From NCBI GenBank assembly GCA_031398915.1, contig JANNOG010000028.1, positions 1 through 39,226 on the forward strand: DNA of 39,226 bases, read 5' to 3'. Shown here piece by piece: positions 7,241 through 15,463 of the stretch (within the stretch, counting starts at the first letter, position 1; every line of letters starts with the position of its first letter). The notes under the pieces were generated by a model. It saw only the letters and a program-made list of their open reading frames with translations, did no database searches and had not been told where the DNA came from. The translations under genes were made by a program, and so were the position numbers. Source of the stretch: JANNOG01 sp031398915 (GTDB taxonomy: Bacteria; Actinomycetota; Actinomycetes; Actinomycetales; JBBAYJ01).

Positions 7241-8493
7241 TGACAGACGCCGATGGCACGGTCGGGGACCGGCCAGTCCCCGACCGTGCCGTCGGCGACG
7301 GCCCGGTGCTCCGGCCCCGGCGCGCTCGCCGAGCCGAGTCCGCCGAGTCCCCCGAACCTCTCGAGGTCGGGCCCCGGTCTCTCAAGACCGACCTCCTGCG
7401 CCTGGTCACCAGGGCGCGCCGCGTCGCCGCCGCCCAATTGGAGCTGCTGCGTGAGGTCCGGCGCAGCGGCGTCAGCCTGAGGCCGTGGGTCCGTCGGCCA
7501 CAGGGTCGTCGGGCACAGGGTCGTCGGGCACTCGTGGACGAGGCACCCATCCGGTCACTGCCGGCCGCGGCACGGCACGGCCGCCAGCGCCCCCATCACG
7601 CGCCTCCGCTGTGGGTGGTCAACAGCGGCCTGCTGATCGCGATGGGGACAGGGATCGGGCTGGTATTGAGTGGCCTGGCCAACACCTCAGATCCGATGAT
7701 CCGCGAGTTGGCCGGCGCGGAAGCGTCGCCGGCTGCGTCGGTCGCGACGACCACGCCGTACATGGTCCGACCTGCGGGGGCAGTCCGGGCCGCCGGAGTC
7801 AGGGCGGCTCCGAACCCCGCCGGACTGATCATTCCCACGCTCGGCATCGATCAGCCACTCATCCAGCTTGGGATCATGGCCGACGGCGCGCTCGAGGCGC
7901 CCCGCAACCGGACCGACATCGGCTGGTGGTCCGATGGGCCTGCGCCCGACGAGACGGGTGCCGTCGTCGTGGCCGCCCACGTGTCGTTCAACGGCGACCC
8001 CGCGGTGTTCGCCGCCCTCAGCACCATGGAGCCGGGCGAACTGATCTACCTGCCCCTGGTGGACGGCACGTTGGCCGTCTACCAGGTCGTCAGCGTCGAG
8101 CAGTTCCCCAAGGCCGAGTTTCCCGACGCGCGCGTCTACACCCGCGAGGGACCGACGCGATTGCGGCTCATCACGTGCGGTGGCGACGTCAATCCGGCCA
8201 CCCGCCATTTCGTCGACAACGTCGTGGTCTTCGCCGATCGCGTGGACCCGGCGATCGCGCCCAAGACGGCTCCACCCGCGGATCCCAACCGCGCCCCGAC
8301 GCCTGTCCGGTCCGACCCCGCGCCGGAACCGGCCGAGCCGTCCGTCGCCCCCTCGGTCGCGCCGAGCGAGCCGTCGCCCCCGGTGGAAGTGGCACCGAGC
8401 GCACCCCCTACGACGCCCGAGCCGGCGCCCAGCGTTGCACCACCGGTCGAGCCGGCGCCGAGCGAACCGGCTGCGGCGCCCCCTGCCGCATGA
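7240..8493 (+). CDS. Class F sortase with long Arg-rich head and Pro-rich tail
   Basis: 417-residue membrane-anchored transpeptidase that would cleave a sorting motif and attach the protein to the cell wall. Residues 1-120 are Arg-rich and probably cytoplasmic; about 123-148 form a membrane helix; the sortase domain follows (GLIIPTLGIDQPLIQLG onward). Catalytic residues are His247 (VAAHVSF), Cys313 (LITCGGD) and Arg322 (RHFVDN). From about 345 the chain is a Pro/Ala/Ser/Glu tail, possibly a wall spacer. The ATG overlaps the DUF4331 stop by one base (TGATG), implying translational coupling. The first codons lie within a very strong hairpin (7251-7294), so a downstream GTG start is possible. 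A 15-bp tandem duplication (7499-7528) gives GRRAQ-GRRA. The likely substrate is the upstream DUF4331 protein. Confidence 0.88.
   Translation: MTDADGTVGDRPVPDRAVGDGPVLRPRRARRAESAESPEPLEVGPRSLKTDLLRLVTRARRVAAAQLELLREVRRSGVSLRPWVRRPQGRRAQGRRALVDEAPIRSLPAAARHGRQRPHHAPPLWVVNSGLLIAMGTGIGLVLSGLANTSDPMIRELAGAEASPAASVATTTPYMVRPAGAVRAAGVRAAPNPAGLIIPTLGIDQPLIQLGIMADGALEAPRNRTDIGWWSDGPAPDETGAVVVAAHVSFNGDPAVFAALSTMEPGELIYLPLVDGTLAVYQVVSVEQFPKAEFPDARVYTREGPTRLRLITCGGDVNPATRHFVDNVVVFADRVDPAIAPKTAPPADPNRAPTPVRSDPAPEPAEPSVAPSVAPSEPSPPVEVAPSAPPTTPEPAPSVAPPVEPAPSEPAAAPPAA
7251..7294 (+). terminator. Strong hairpin inside the 5' end of the sortase ORF
   Basis: Perfect 15-bp inverted repeat (7255-7269 with 7276-7290) around a 6-base loop, extended outward by one T-G wobble and three further pairs (7251-7254 with 7291-7294). 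It begins 10 bases after the DUF4331 stop. It may be an intra-operon terminator/attenuator or a 3'-end stabiliser that lowers sortase output relative to DUF4331. It is called from structure only. Confidence 0.55.
7499..7528 (+). repeat. 15-bp tandem duplication in the sortase gene
   Basis: CACAGGGTCGTCGGG occurs twice in tandem and in frame within the Arg-rich cytoplasmic head. Confidence 0.8.
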
Positions 8494-8583
8494 CCGAACC
8501 CCCGATTCACGAGGCGGTCCGCGCGACCGGACACCCGGCCTCCATGGACCGCCGATACCGGACTGCCGACGGATGGGACTGAC

Positions 8584-9909
8584 ATGGTGAGGACGCGGAC
8601 CGCCTGGTTGATCGGCGGTGTGGCGCTGGCGCCTGTCCTGTTGATCGTTGGTGGGATCACCGCGACGTCGGGTGCGGCTCCGTCGGCCACGGTCGCCGGG
8701 CCTGCGCTGTCACCGGTGGGTGTAGCCGAGGTGTCGGGAGACCCTGCTGCCGTGGTCACCGCCCTGCAACAGCGACTCGAACGGCTGCCGCTGGACCACG
8801 CGGCCTGGGCCCAACTGGGGCAGGCCTATCTGGCTCAGGCGCGATTCACGGCGGACCCGTCGTATTACGACAGGGCGGAGCAGGCGTTCGCCCAATCGAT
8901 ATCGGTCAGTCCCGACGGCAACGCCGACGCACTGGCAGGCGAGGCCGCCCTGGCGAATGCCAGACACGACTTCGGGGTGGGCCGGGACCTGGCCGAGCAG
9001 GCAGTGGCTGTCGATCCCTACGATGCCGCCGCCAAAGGCGTGCTGGCCGATGCCCTCATCGAGCTGGGGGCGTATGACGAGGCGCGGGTCACCCTGCAGG
9101 AAATGGCGGACCTCCGCCCGGGGGTGCCCGCGTTGACCCGGGTGTCCTATCTCTACGAGTTACAGGGTGACCCCGATAATGCCCGCGCGCTATTGGACCG
9201 CGCTCTTGCGGCCGCCGGTTCGGACGCGGAGTACGTCTTCGCCGTCACGTATCTGGGGCGGTTGGCGCTCAGCACCGGCGACTATTCGACGGCGGTCGAG
9301 CATTTCGACGAAGGATTACGCCTCGATGCCGGCAACGCCGAACTCCTTGCCGGTCGGGGCGCGGCCCTCGCGGCGATTGGTGACTTCGACCAGGCTGTGG
9401 CCGACTACGCCGCGGCGGTTCAGCGATTGCCGTCGCCCACGTATGTCGTCGAGTACGCCGAATTGCTGGACAGCGTCGGTCGCGGCGAGGAGGCCGACCA
9501 GCAGTTCGCCGTTGCCGAGGCCGGCCGCCGGCTGTTCGACGCCGCCGGTGTGACGCCGGACACCGAGGTCGCTCTCGCCGAGGCCGACCATGGCGACCCC
9601 GAGCGGGCCGTGACCATCGCCGAACAGCAGGCCGCGACTCGCGACAGTGTCGTCGTCTCCGATGCGCTGGCCTGGGCGCTGCATGCAGCCGGGCGTTCCG
9701 ACGAGGCGCTGCCCCATGCCGAGCGGGCGCAGCGCATCGGGACCCGAAACGCGCTGTGGGACTACCACCGGGGGATGATCCAATTGGAGCTGGGCATGAC
9801 GAACGAGGCGCGGCAGTCGCTGGAGCAGGCCCTGGCCACCAGTCCCGAGTTCTCGCCGCTGCACGCACCCGTGGCACGTCAGGCACTCGCCGAATTGGCG
9901 GCGCCGTGA
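8584..9909 (+). CDS. Membrane-anchored tetratricopeptide repeat protein
   Basis: 441-residue protein with one N-terminal membrane helix (about residues 8-27) and then helix pairs of the TPR type through most of the chain (AWAQLGQAYLAQARFTADPSYYDRAEQAF, LLAGRGAALAAIGDFDQAVADYAAAV, ALAWALHAAGRSDEALPHAERA are individual units). TPR domains act as protein-protein scaffolds; here the domain would face outside the membrane. No enzyme motif is seen. The stop overlaps the GTG of the next gene (GTGA), so it is coupled to the NicO permease, and it follows the sortase after 90 bases. It may organise the DUF4331 protein or the permease at the surface; this is inferred from context only. Confidence 0.85.
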   Translation: MVRTRTAWLIGGVALAPVLLIVGGITATSGAAPSATVAGPALSPVGVAEVSGDPAAVVTALQQRLERLPLDHAAWAQLGQAYLAQARFTADPSYYDRAEQAFAQSISVSPDGNADALAGEAALANARHDFGVGRDLAEQAVAVDPYDAAAKGVLADALIELGAYDEARVTLQEMADLRPGVPALTRVSYLYELQGDPDNARALLDRALAAAGSDAEYVFAVTYLGRLALSTGDYSTAVEHFDEGLRLDAGNAELLAGRGAALAAIGDFDQAVADYAAAVQRLPSPTYVVEYAELLDSVGRGEEADQQFAVAEAGRRLFDAAGVTPDTEVALAEADHGDPERAVTIAEQQAATRDSVVVSDALAWALHAAGRSDEALPHAERAQRIGTRNALWDYHRGMIQLELGMTNEARQSLEQALATSPEFSPLHAPVARQALAELAAP

Positions 9910-11735
9910 GCCGCCGTGGTGGCGTGGCGGCTGTCGGCCGATCGCCTCGTCGTCGAGCGGTGTCGATCGCCGTCGTCCTGCTCATTGCCGGGTTGGCGAG
10001 TGGGATGGCGGTGGCGCCCGCGTCCGCTCATCCGCTCGGCAACTTCACCATCAGTCACTACCACGGCCTGACGGTGTCTCCGGATCGGATCGACATCCTC
10101 AGCGTCCTCGACCGCGCCGAGATCCCCACCGTGCAGGCGACCCCCTCCCTCGACACCGACGGCGACGGTCAGCTGTCGCCGCGTGAGCGCAATGCCGGGG
10201 CCGAGGCCGAGTGCCCCCTGTTCGCAGGAGCGCTGGTGCTGGCTGCGGGCGGCGAGCGGTTGGCGCTGACGGTCGTCGACGCCGAGTTGACCACGACGCC
10301 CGGTGCGGCAGGCCTCCTCACGATGCGCCTGACCTGTGAGTTGAGCGCCGAGGTCGACCTGGGACAGACGTCGACCGTGTCGCTGCGCGACGGCTACCTG
10401 GTCGAGCAGATCGGGTGGCGTGAGATCACTGCGCGTGGGTCGGGGGTCGGCCTGATCGATCCGGTGGTGCCCGACACGAGCATCAGCAACGAGTTGCGGG
10501 AGTACCCGGAGGACCTGCTCAGCTCGCCGTTGGCGACGACGGAGGTCGAGCTGGCGGTCCGGGTGGGGGGTGCGGGAGGTGTCACCTCAACGGGTCCGGG
10601 CGTTGAGGGGTTGGCCCTGTCGCCCGGCGGTGGGGATCCGATCAGCCGGTTCGTCGCGGCCGGGGATGCGCGGCTGCAGTCGCTGGTGGCGGCTGATCAG
10701 TTGACGGTGGGGGTGGGCCTGCTGGCTGTTGCCCTGGCCATGTTGTTGGGCGCCGGCCATGCGGCCATGCCCGGGCACGGCAAGACCGTCATGGCCGCTT
10801 ACCTCGCTGGCCGGCGGGGACGGCCCCGCGATGCGCTGGTGGTCGGCGCCACCGTCACCCTCACCCACACCATCGGCGTGCTGGTGATCGGCCTGTTCCT
10901 GAGCGTGGTGGGCGCGGTGGCGGGCGAGGACGTGTTGCAGGTGCTGGGCGTCGCCAGTGGCGTGTTGATCATTGCCGTCGGCGCGTTCCTGCTGCGTGAC
11001 GCCTGGCGTGATCGGCGTTCGTCCCCGGTCATCGACCTCACCGAGCCCGAGCCTGTCGTCGTGGCTCGCGCTGTCCAGGTTCCTGTTGTCCAGGTTCCTG
11101 TCGTCAGCCAGTTGTCCTCCGCTAGCTCGGTCGGCGTCACTGTTGCCAGCCAGGTGTTGACGGCCTCCCCTACGACTACCGAGGGGTCCTCCCACGGACA
11201 CGAGCACACGCCCTCGCACTCCCTTGGCGAGCATGGTGCGCGTGGGCATTCGCACGGGCACGGGGATTCGCCCGAGGACGGGGATTCGCACGGGCATGGG
11301 CACAACCACGCGGATTCGGCGGGCCAGGGGCACTCCCACGGGCACTCGCATGGGCGTGGCCACGGGCACTCGCACGGGCTCGGCCACTCGCACTCCCATC
11401 AGACCGGGTTCGGTCGACGGGGCCTGATCGGACTGGGTGTCGCGGGGGGCCTGGTGCCCAGCCCGTCGGCACTCGTCGTGCTCTTGGGCGCCATCGCGTT
11501 GGGACGATCCGTGTTCGGCGTGCTCCTCGTGTTCGCGTACGGAGTGGGCATGGCGGCGACGCTCACGGCGGTCGGTCTGCTGTTGGTGCGTACCCAGCAG
11601 CGACTGAGCCGATTGTCGTTGGGTGGACGCATGGCAATGGTTGTGGCCCGGATCCAGCTCGTGCTGCCTGTCGCGACAGCCGCGTTGGTGATCGTCGTGG
11701 GCATCGGGTTGGCGGCGCGCAGCTTCACCCAGTGA
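9906..11735 (+). CDS. NicO/RcnA-type nickel-cobalt permease with EF-hand loop and His-rich loop
   Basis: 609-residue membrane protein. A signal segment (about residues 18-40) is followed by an extracytoplasmic domain of roughly 210 residues starting HPLGNFTISHYHG; it contains a textbook EF-hand-like loop, D83-T-D-G-D-G-Q-L-S-P-R-E94. Transmembrane helices then carry MLLGAGHAAMPGHGKTVMAAYLAG, the NicO metal-site signature (HAAMPGHGK). A loop of about 70 residues (429-499) is extremely rich in His and Gly, and further helices end the protein. Family members move Ni2+ or Co2+, often outward; direction and metal here are not shown by sequence. The GTG at 9906 overlaps the TPR stop. It is the last gene of the DUF4331 operon, which suggests the surface protein is linked to metal handling. 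A 15-bp tandem duplication (11076-11105) lies before the His-rich loop. Confidence 0.88.
   Translation: MSRRGGVAAVGRSPRRRAVSIAVVLLIAGLASGMAVAPASAHPLGNFTISHYHGLTVSPDRIDILSVLDRAEIPTVQATPSLDTDGDGQLSPRERNAGAEAECPLFAGALVLAAGGERLALTVVDAELTTTPGAAGLLTMRLTCELSAEVDLGQTSTVSLRDGYLVEQIGWREITARGSGVGLIDPVVPDTSISNELREYPEDLLSSPLATTEVELAVRVGGAGGVTSTGPGVEGLALSPGGGDPISRFVAAGDARLQSLVAADQLTVGVGLLAVALAMLLGAGHAAMPGHGKTVMAAYLAGRRGRPRDALVVGATVTLTHTIGVLVIGLFLSVVGAVAGEDVLQVLGVASGVLIIAVGAFLLRDAWRDRRSSPVIDLTEPEPVVVARAVQVPVVQVPVVSQLSSASSVGVTVASQVLTASPTTTEGSSHGHEHTPSHSLGEHGARGHSHGHGDSPEDGDSHGHGHNHADSAGQGHSHGHSHGRGHGHSHGLGHSHSHQTGFGRRGLIGLGVAGGLVPSPSALVVLLGAIALGRSVFGVLLVFAYGVGMAATLTAVGLLLVRTQQRLSRLSLGGRMAMVVARIQLVLPVATAALVIVVGIGLAARSFTQ
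11076..11105 (+). repeat. 15-bp tandem duplication in the NicO gene
   Basis: CAGGTTCCTGTTGTC and CAGGTTCCTGTCGTC stand in tandem and in frame (VQVPVVQVPVV), one base apart in sequence. Confidence 0.8.
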
Positions 11736-11904
11736 GTGCCCCCAAGGGCTGTCACAGCCTTCAGCGCCCTGCTCATCGACACCACCAGAATCCTCGGAGC
11801 CCTCATCCAACACCGTCCGCTCGACGCGGGCGTCGGCCCCGTCGACGCACTCACCATTCGCCGGCTGTCCGGGGACCCGAGCTCGAGCCCCTGAGCGAGT
11901 GCGG

Positions 11905-12696
11905 CTACTTGCCGTCCTCCTTGAGGTAGGCGCTGCGTAGGTGTACCGGCTCGACCGGGATCGCCTCGGCGTCCGCCTTCGCGCGTCGGCGGGCTTGGAC
12001 ACCCTTGTATCGAAGATTGAGTCCCTCGACCAGGATGGCGAATGCGATCGGCCCGTAGATGTAGCCCTTGGGCGTCTCGAAGTCGAAGCCCTCACCCAAC
12101 AGGCTGGCGCCGATGAGCACGAGGAATGCCAACGCCAGCATCTTGACCGTTGGATGCCGGTTGACGAAGTTGCTGATTGCGCCGGCGAATACGAGCATGA
12201 GCCCAATGGCGATCACTACCGCCGCGATCATGATGTAGAGCTCGTCGACCATACCGACGGCGGTGATTACCGAGTCGAGCGAGAACACGATATCCAGCAG
12301 GAGAATCTGCACGATCACTGACGCGAACGACGCCGTCTTGGACCCGCTGGAGTGCGACTCCGAACCTTCGAGGCGCTCGTGGATCTCATACGTTGCCTTC
12401 GCTACCAAGAAGGCACCACCAGCGATGAGGATGAGGTCCCTCCCGGAGATGTCCTGCCCGAACACGCTGAACAGCGTCGACGTGAGCCCGATGAGCCAGG
12501 ACAATGAAAACAGCAGTCCGATCCGCAGGATCAACGCCAACGACAGGCCCAATGTTCTGGCACGCGCCTGCTGATGCCTCGGCAGCTTGTCGACCAGGAT
12601 GCTGATGAAAACGACGTTGTCGATGCCTAGGACGATCTCAAGGGCGAGCAGGGTCAGGAAAGCGATCCACAGTTCGGGATTGAGCAAAAAGTCCAC
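11905..12696 (-). CDS. TerC family integral membrane protein
   Basis: 263-residue membrane protein of the TerC/Alx family, about seven helices. The metal-site acidic motifs are present: E20 with GIDN (residues 24-27) in the first helix and D135 with FSLDSVITAVGM (138-149). TerC proteins were named for tellurite resistance and are linked to manganese export or to metal loading of secreted enzymes. A charged cytoplasmic tail (RRRAKADAEAIPVEP) follows the last helix. It starts at a GTG and is convergent with the NicO operon; whether the two metal-related loci act together is unknown. Confidence 0.9.
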   Translation of the reverse strand: MDFLLNPELWIAFLTLLALEIVLGIDNVVFISILVDKLPRHQQARARTLGLSLALILRIGLLFSLSWLIGLTSTLFSVFGQDISGRDLILIAGGAFLVAKATYEIHERLEGSESHSSGSKTASFASVIVQILLLDIVFSLDSVITAVGMVDELYIMIAAVVIAIGLMLVFAGAISNFVNRHPTVKMLALAFLVLIGASLLGEGFDFETPKGYIYGPIAFAILVEGLNLRYKGVQARRRAKADAEAIPVEPVHLRSAYLKEDGK

Positions 12697-12867
12697 TTGC
12701 AGATCGTAGGGCCAGTGGCGCGGTTCGCCTTCCGGGCCTGTGGAGGAGGCGATGGGGTCGCGTGGCCGGCTGGTGCCGAAGGCGTCGCGGATGGTGTCGG
12801 CGCGCCCTGTGCACAGTTCGGCATGCGTGGGCGGCGGCTGTCCGGTCTGTCCCCCTAGGCTGCGCGG

Positions 12868-13539
12868 GTGAGCACCACACGCAGTGTGCAGACGACGTCG
12901 CAGAGGGTTGCCAGCGCCACTCGCTTGCTGACGGCAGTCGCGGTGGGTCTCGCAAGCGTGGGAATGGCCTCATGCTCGGGGGACGAGCCGCCCGTCGAAG
13001 CGACGCCGACTCTGACCAGCCTGTCGACCAGTGCGGCGACAGCTTCGAGTACGAGTCCCACGCCGGCCCCATCCAGCAGCCCCACACCCACCCCGGCGCC
13101 GATACTGCGCGAGGTACCACCCGAGGCGATGCAGCGGACCCCCGAGGGCGCGGTGGCGTTCTTGTCGTGGTGGGTGGAGATGTACAACTACGTCGAGCTG
13201 ACCGGCGAGACCGAGTTGATCACCACCCACTCCGAAGCCGACTGCACCTTCTGTAGGAACTTCATAGGGCGAGTGCAGCCGGTCTACGACACTGGCGGGC
13301 GCATCGAACGTATAGGTGAGACGACTTTTGGCGAGATCGTTCCCGGCGAGATTGACGAGGCAGGGTATATCGTGGTGGAAATGGTGACAGGCTCCCCGGC
13401 CACTAAGGCGTTTCAGTCAGATGGAAACCTAGTGGACGAATCGCCACCAGAAGCTGGAATTCGAACAATCGCGGGAATTCAATGGACAAGCAGCTCTTGG
13501 ATGCTGACCGAGATAGCACCGAACGTAGAGACGCAATGA
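12868..13539 (+). CDS. DUF6318-type lipoprotein
   Basis: 223-residue predicted lipoprotein. The signal peptide ends at MASC (Cys36), followed by a Ser/Thr/Pro-rich spacer (about 40-80) and a compact domain with TPEGAVAFLSWWVEMYNYVELTGETE and the Cys pair of DCTFC. Actinobacterial proteins with this layout are catalogued as DUF6318; no biochemical role is known. The stop overlaps the start of the next gene (ATGA), so the two are co-translated. The second half of the gene is noticeably less GC-rich than its neighbours, suggesting variable or acquired sequence. Confidence 0.75.
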   Translation: MSTTRSVQTTSQRVASATRLLTAVAVGLASVGMASCSGDEPPVEATPTLTSLSTSAATASSTSPTPAPSSSPTPTPAPILREVPPEAMQRTPEGAVAFLSWWVEMYNYVELTGETELITTHSEADCTFCRNFIGRVQPVYDTGGRIERIGETTFGEIVPGEIDEAGYIVVEMVTGSPATKAFQSDGNLVDESPPEAGIRTIAGIQWTSSSWMLTEIAPNVETQ

Positions 13540-14410
13540 AATCGACTAACGTGTTTGGGCTCACGGCTATCGCTCTCGCCTTCGGCTGTGCGTTTCCCAC
13601 GGTTGCCGTGGCCGGAGACCTCTCGAACGTCGGGGTCCAACTGGGTGGTGGGGATGTCACGGCCAACACGCGCGACCGATCCGCAGGAACCCCAGATCTG
13701 GCGCCTGCCCGGCCGGAACGCGCCGAGCCGGCGAATCAGCCGGCGGGGCCGGTCACGCTTACGAGGTACGTGGGCGGGTGCGCCAGGGGCGATGGTGGTG
13801 TGGTGCCGTGCAATGCCCGGGTGTGCCCACCCGGCTTGGTGATGTCCACGCCTGTCGTGATCACCTTGGCGACAGGTGCAGCGTCGCCCCCTATCACCGA
13901 GTGGACGTGGGGCTCGGCCGATTGCTATCCGCCCGTCGCCGACGACGCTATCGCCGTGACTCCTGCGGTCACGCCCGAGATGGTGGCCGCGGAGTTTCGG
14001 GATCGGGTCGCTCCACGATCGCCTTCGCCCAGCCGGGCAACGGTAAGGCCCTGGTGAATATGCGCCTCATCACGTACGTCCTGCCGACTGCGCAGACGTG
14101 GAACCCGATGCTCAACGGGCTGCCGGTCATGATCAGGGCGACGCCCCTGTCATACGAATGGGACTACGGCGACGGCACCGACCCGCTATCGACGTCGGAC
14201 CCGGGTGCACCCTTTCCTCGCGACACGGTCAGCCACACGTACACCCAGCCCGCGGAGGTTGAGGTCACGCTCACCACGACCTACACCGGCGTGTACAGCA
14301 CCGACGGCGGCGCCACGTGGCTCGCCGTCCCCGGGACCGCGACGACCGAACCGATTCCGATCAGCGTCGTCGAGGCCCGCGCCCAACTCGTCTCGCCCGA
14401 CCGTCGCTGA
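13536..14410 (+). pseudogene. Secreted PKD-domain protein interrupted by a frameshift
   Basis: The first frame (13536-14057) gives a signal peptide (residues 1-26, ending AVA), then a Cys-containing domain (GGCARGDGGVVPCNARVCPPGL, WTWGSADCYPP) and EMVAAEFRDRVAP. At about 14000-14020 the coding signal moves to the frame one base back, which continues STIAFAQPGNGKALVNM to WDYGDGT and SHTY (the PKD core) and stops at 14408-14410. In related actinobacterial proteins these parts form one chain of roughly 290 residues. One missing base near 14011 would explain it. No slippery heptamer for programmed frameshifting is visible. It is therefore either a real inactivating mutation or a sequencing error. 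The partner gene is the upstream lipoprotein, with an ATGA overlap. PKD domains usually mediate binding at the cell surface. Confidence 0.75.
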
Positions 14411-14437
14411 ACCGCCGCACGAGGCCGCGAAGACCGC

Positions 14438-14498
14438 GCGTTTGGCAGGGCTATCGGGAATGAGCAGGGCCTCGATTCCTCACAGCCCTGCCAAACGC
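14438..14498 (+). terminator. Composite hairpin element, 15-bp perfect stem
   Basis: Perfect 15-bp outer stem (14438-14452 with 14484-14498) enclosing a second stem, GGAATGAG with CTC-g-ATTCC (one bulge), and a 6-base loop. It lies 27 bases after the PKD gene. It most simply ends that operon, but the two-level fold and long arms also fit a dispersed palindromic repeat or a small structured RNA. Confidence 0.6.
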
Positions 14499-14575
14499 AC
14501 CGCGGCCCGGCCGGCCGGCCACGCCCCCGGCCCAACCCGGGCCCGCCGGGACGCGCACCCGGGCATGCTGCACCT

Positions 14576-15463
14576 GTGGACACCAGCGCGGCTCGACGGA
14601 TGTGGGCCCTGTTCGAACCGATCCATGCGGTCAGCTACTTCACGCAGCCACCCCGCGACGCCATGGTGGCGATCGGCCTCCGCGGATTCTGGCGCGGCTA
14701 CTTCGCCGGCCGCCTCGCCCCCCTCGGCCCGGTCACCCCCACCGTGGCTGCCTCGGCGTTGTTCAGCTTCGCGGCGCACATGGTGTCGCGTGCCGTGCCC
14801 GACATCTGGTCGATGGCCGACGTCGACGACGTCATGACGGCGCGTCGCACCGGTGCGGCAGCAGCGATCCGTACCGCGCTGAACCCAGCGCCCACGCCGG
14901 CCGAACCCGGCAGCCCCGTCGACCTGGCTGCCGTCACCTCGGCCCTGCCCCTGCTGCACGACGCCGCCGGTCACCTCGATGTCGCCGGACGCCCACTCGC
15001 CGCCGCCAATTGGGCGGTTCCGCTACCGGAGGACTCGATCGAGCAGCTCTGGCAGTTGTGCACCCTGCTGCGCGAGCACCGTGGTGACGGTCACCTCGCG
15101 GCTCTCGCCTGCCACGACCTGGACGGCTGCGAGATTCTGGTGCTGCGTTCGGGGATCGACCTCGACCGTGGCCAACTGCAACAGGCCAGGGGATGGACCG
15201 ATGAGGAGTGGGCGGGCGCCAGCGGCCGCCTCACCGACAGAGGCTGGCTGGGTCCGGACGGACGCGCTACTGCGGCCGGCGTCGGTGCGCACCGTGACAT
15301 CGAGATTGCGACTGACGACGCGGCGGCCCGGCCGTGGCACCGGTTGGGTGAGTCGGGCACGAGCCGTTTGGCTATGGCGCTGCACGAGATCAGCAGTCAC
15401 GTGATCCATTTCATGCCCGAGTCGAATCCCATCGGCCTGCCGGTTCGACAGTCAGTCGAATAA
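14576..15463 (+). CDS. SCO6745 family protein
   Basis: 295-residue cytoplasmic protein matching the actinobacterial SCO6745 family: MWALFEPIHAVSYFTQPPRDAMVAIGLRGFWRGYFAGRLAPLGPVTP (in parts) near the start, HLAALACHDLDGCEIL in the middle and a wing-helix-like RGWTDEEWAGASGRLTDRGWL near residue 220. Proteins of this family have helix-turn-helix-like C-terminal halves, but no DNA target or reaction is established. It begins at GTG 14576, after the composite hairpin, so it is probably a separate transcript. Its last 12 bases overlap the 3' end of the convergent zinc-ribbon gene. Confidence 0.8.
   Translation: MDTSAARRMWALFEPIHAVSYFTQPPRDAMVAIGLRGFWRGYFAGRLAPLGPVTPTVAASALFSFAAHMVSRAVPDIWSMADVDDVMTARRTGAAAAIRTALNPAPTPAEPGSPVDLAAVTSALPLLHDAAGHLDVAGRPLAAANWAVPLPEDSIEQLWQLCTLLREHRGDGHLAALACHDLDGCEILVLRSGIDLDRGQLQQARGWTDEEWAGASGRLTDRGWLGPDGRATAAGVGAHRDIEIATDDAAARPWHRLGESGTSRLAMALHEISSHVIHFMPESNPIGLPVRQSVE

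Noticed and set aside
10587..12206. Long minus-strand open frame (539 codons) opposite the NicO gene
   Set aside because: Its product is a His/Gln/Arg low-complexity shadow of the plus-strand gene, which has clear family motifs.
13985..14045. Programmed ribosomal frameshift in the PKD gene
   Set aside because: No slippery heptamer or following pseudoknot is evident; a missing base explains it more simply.
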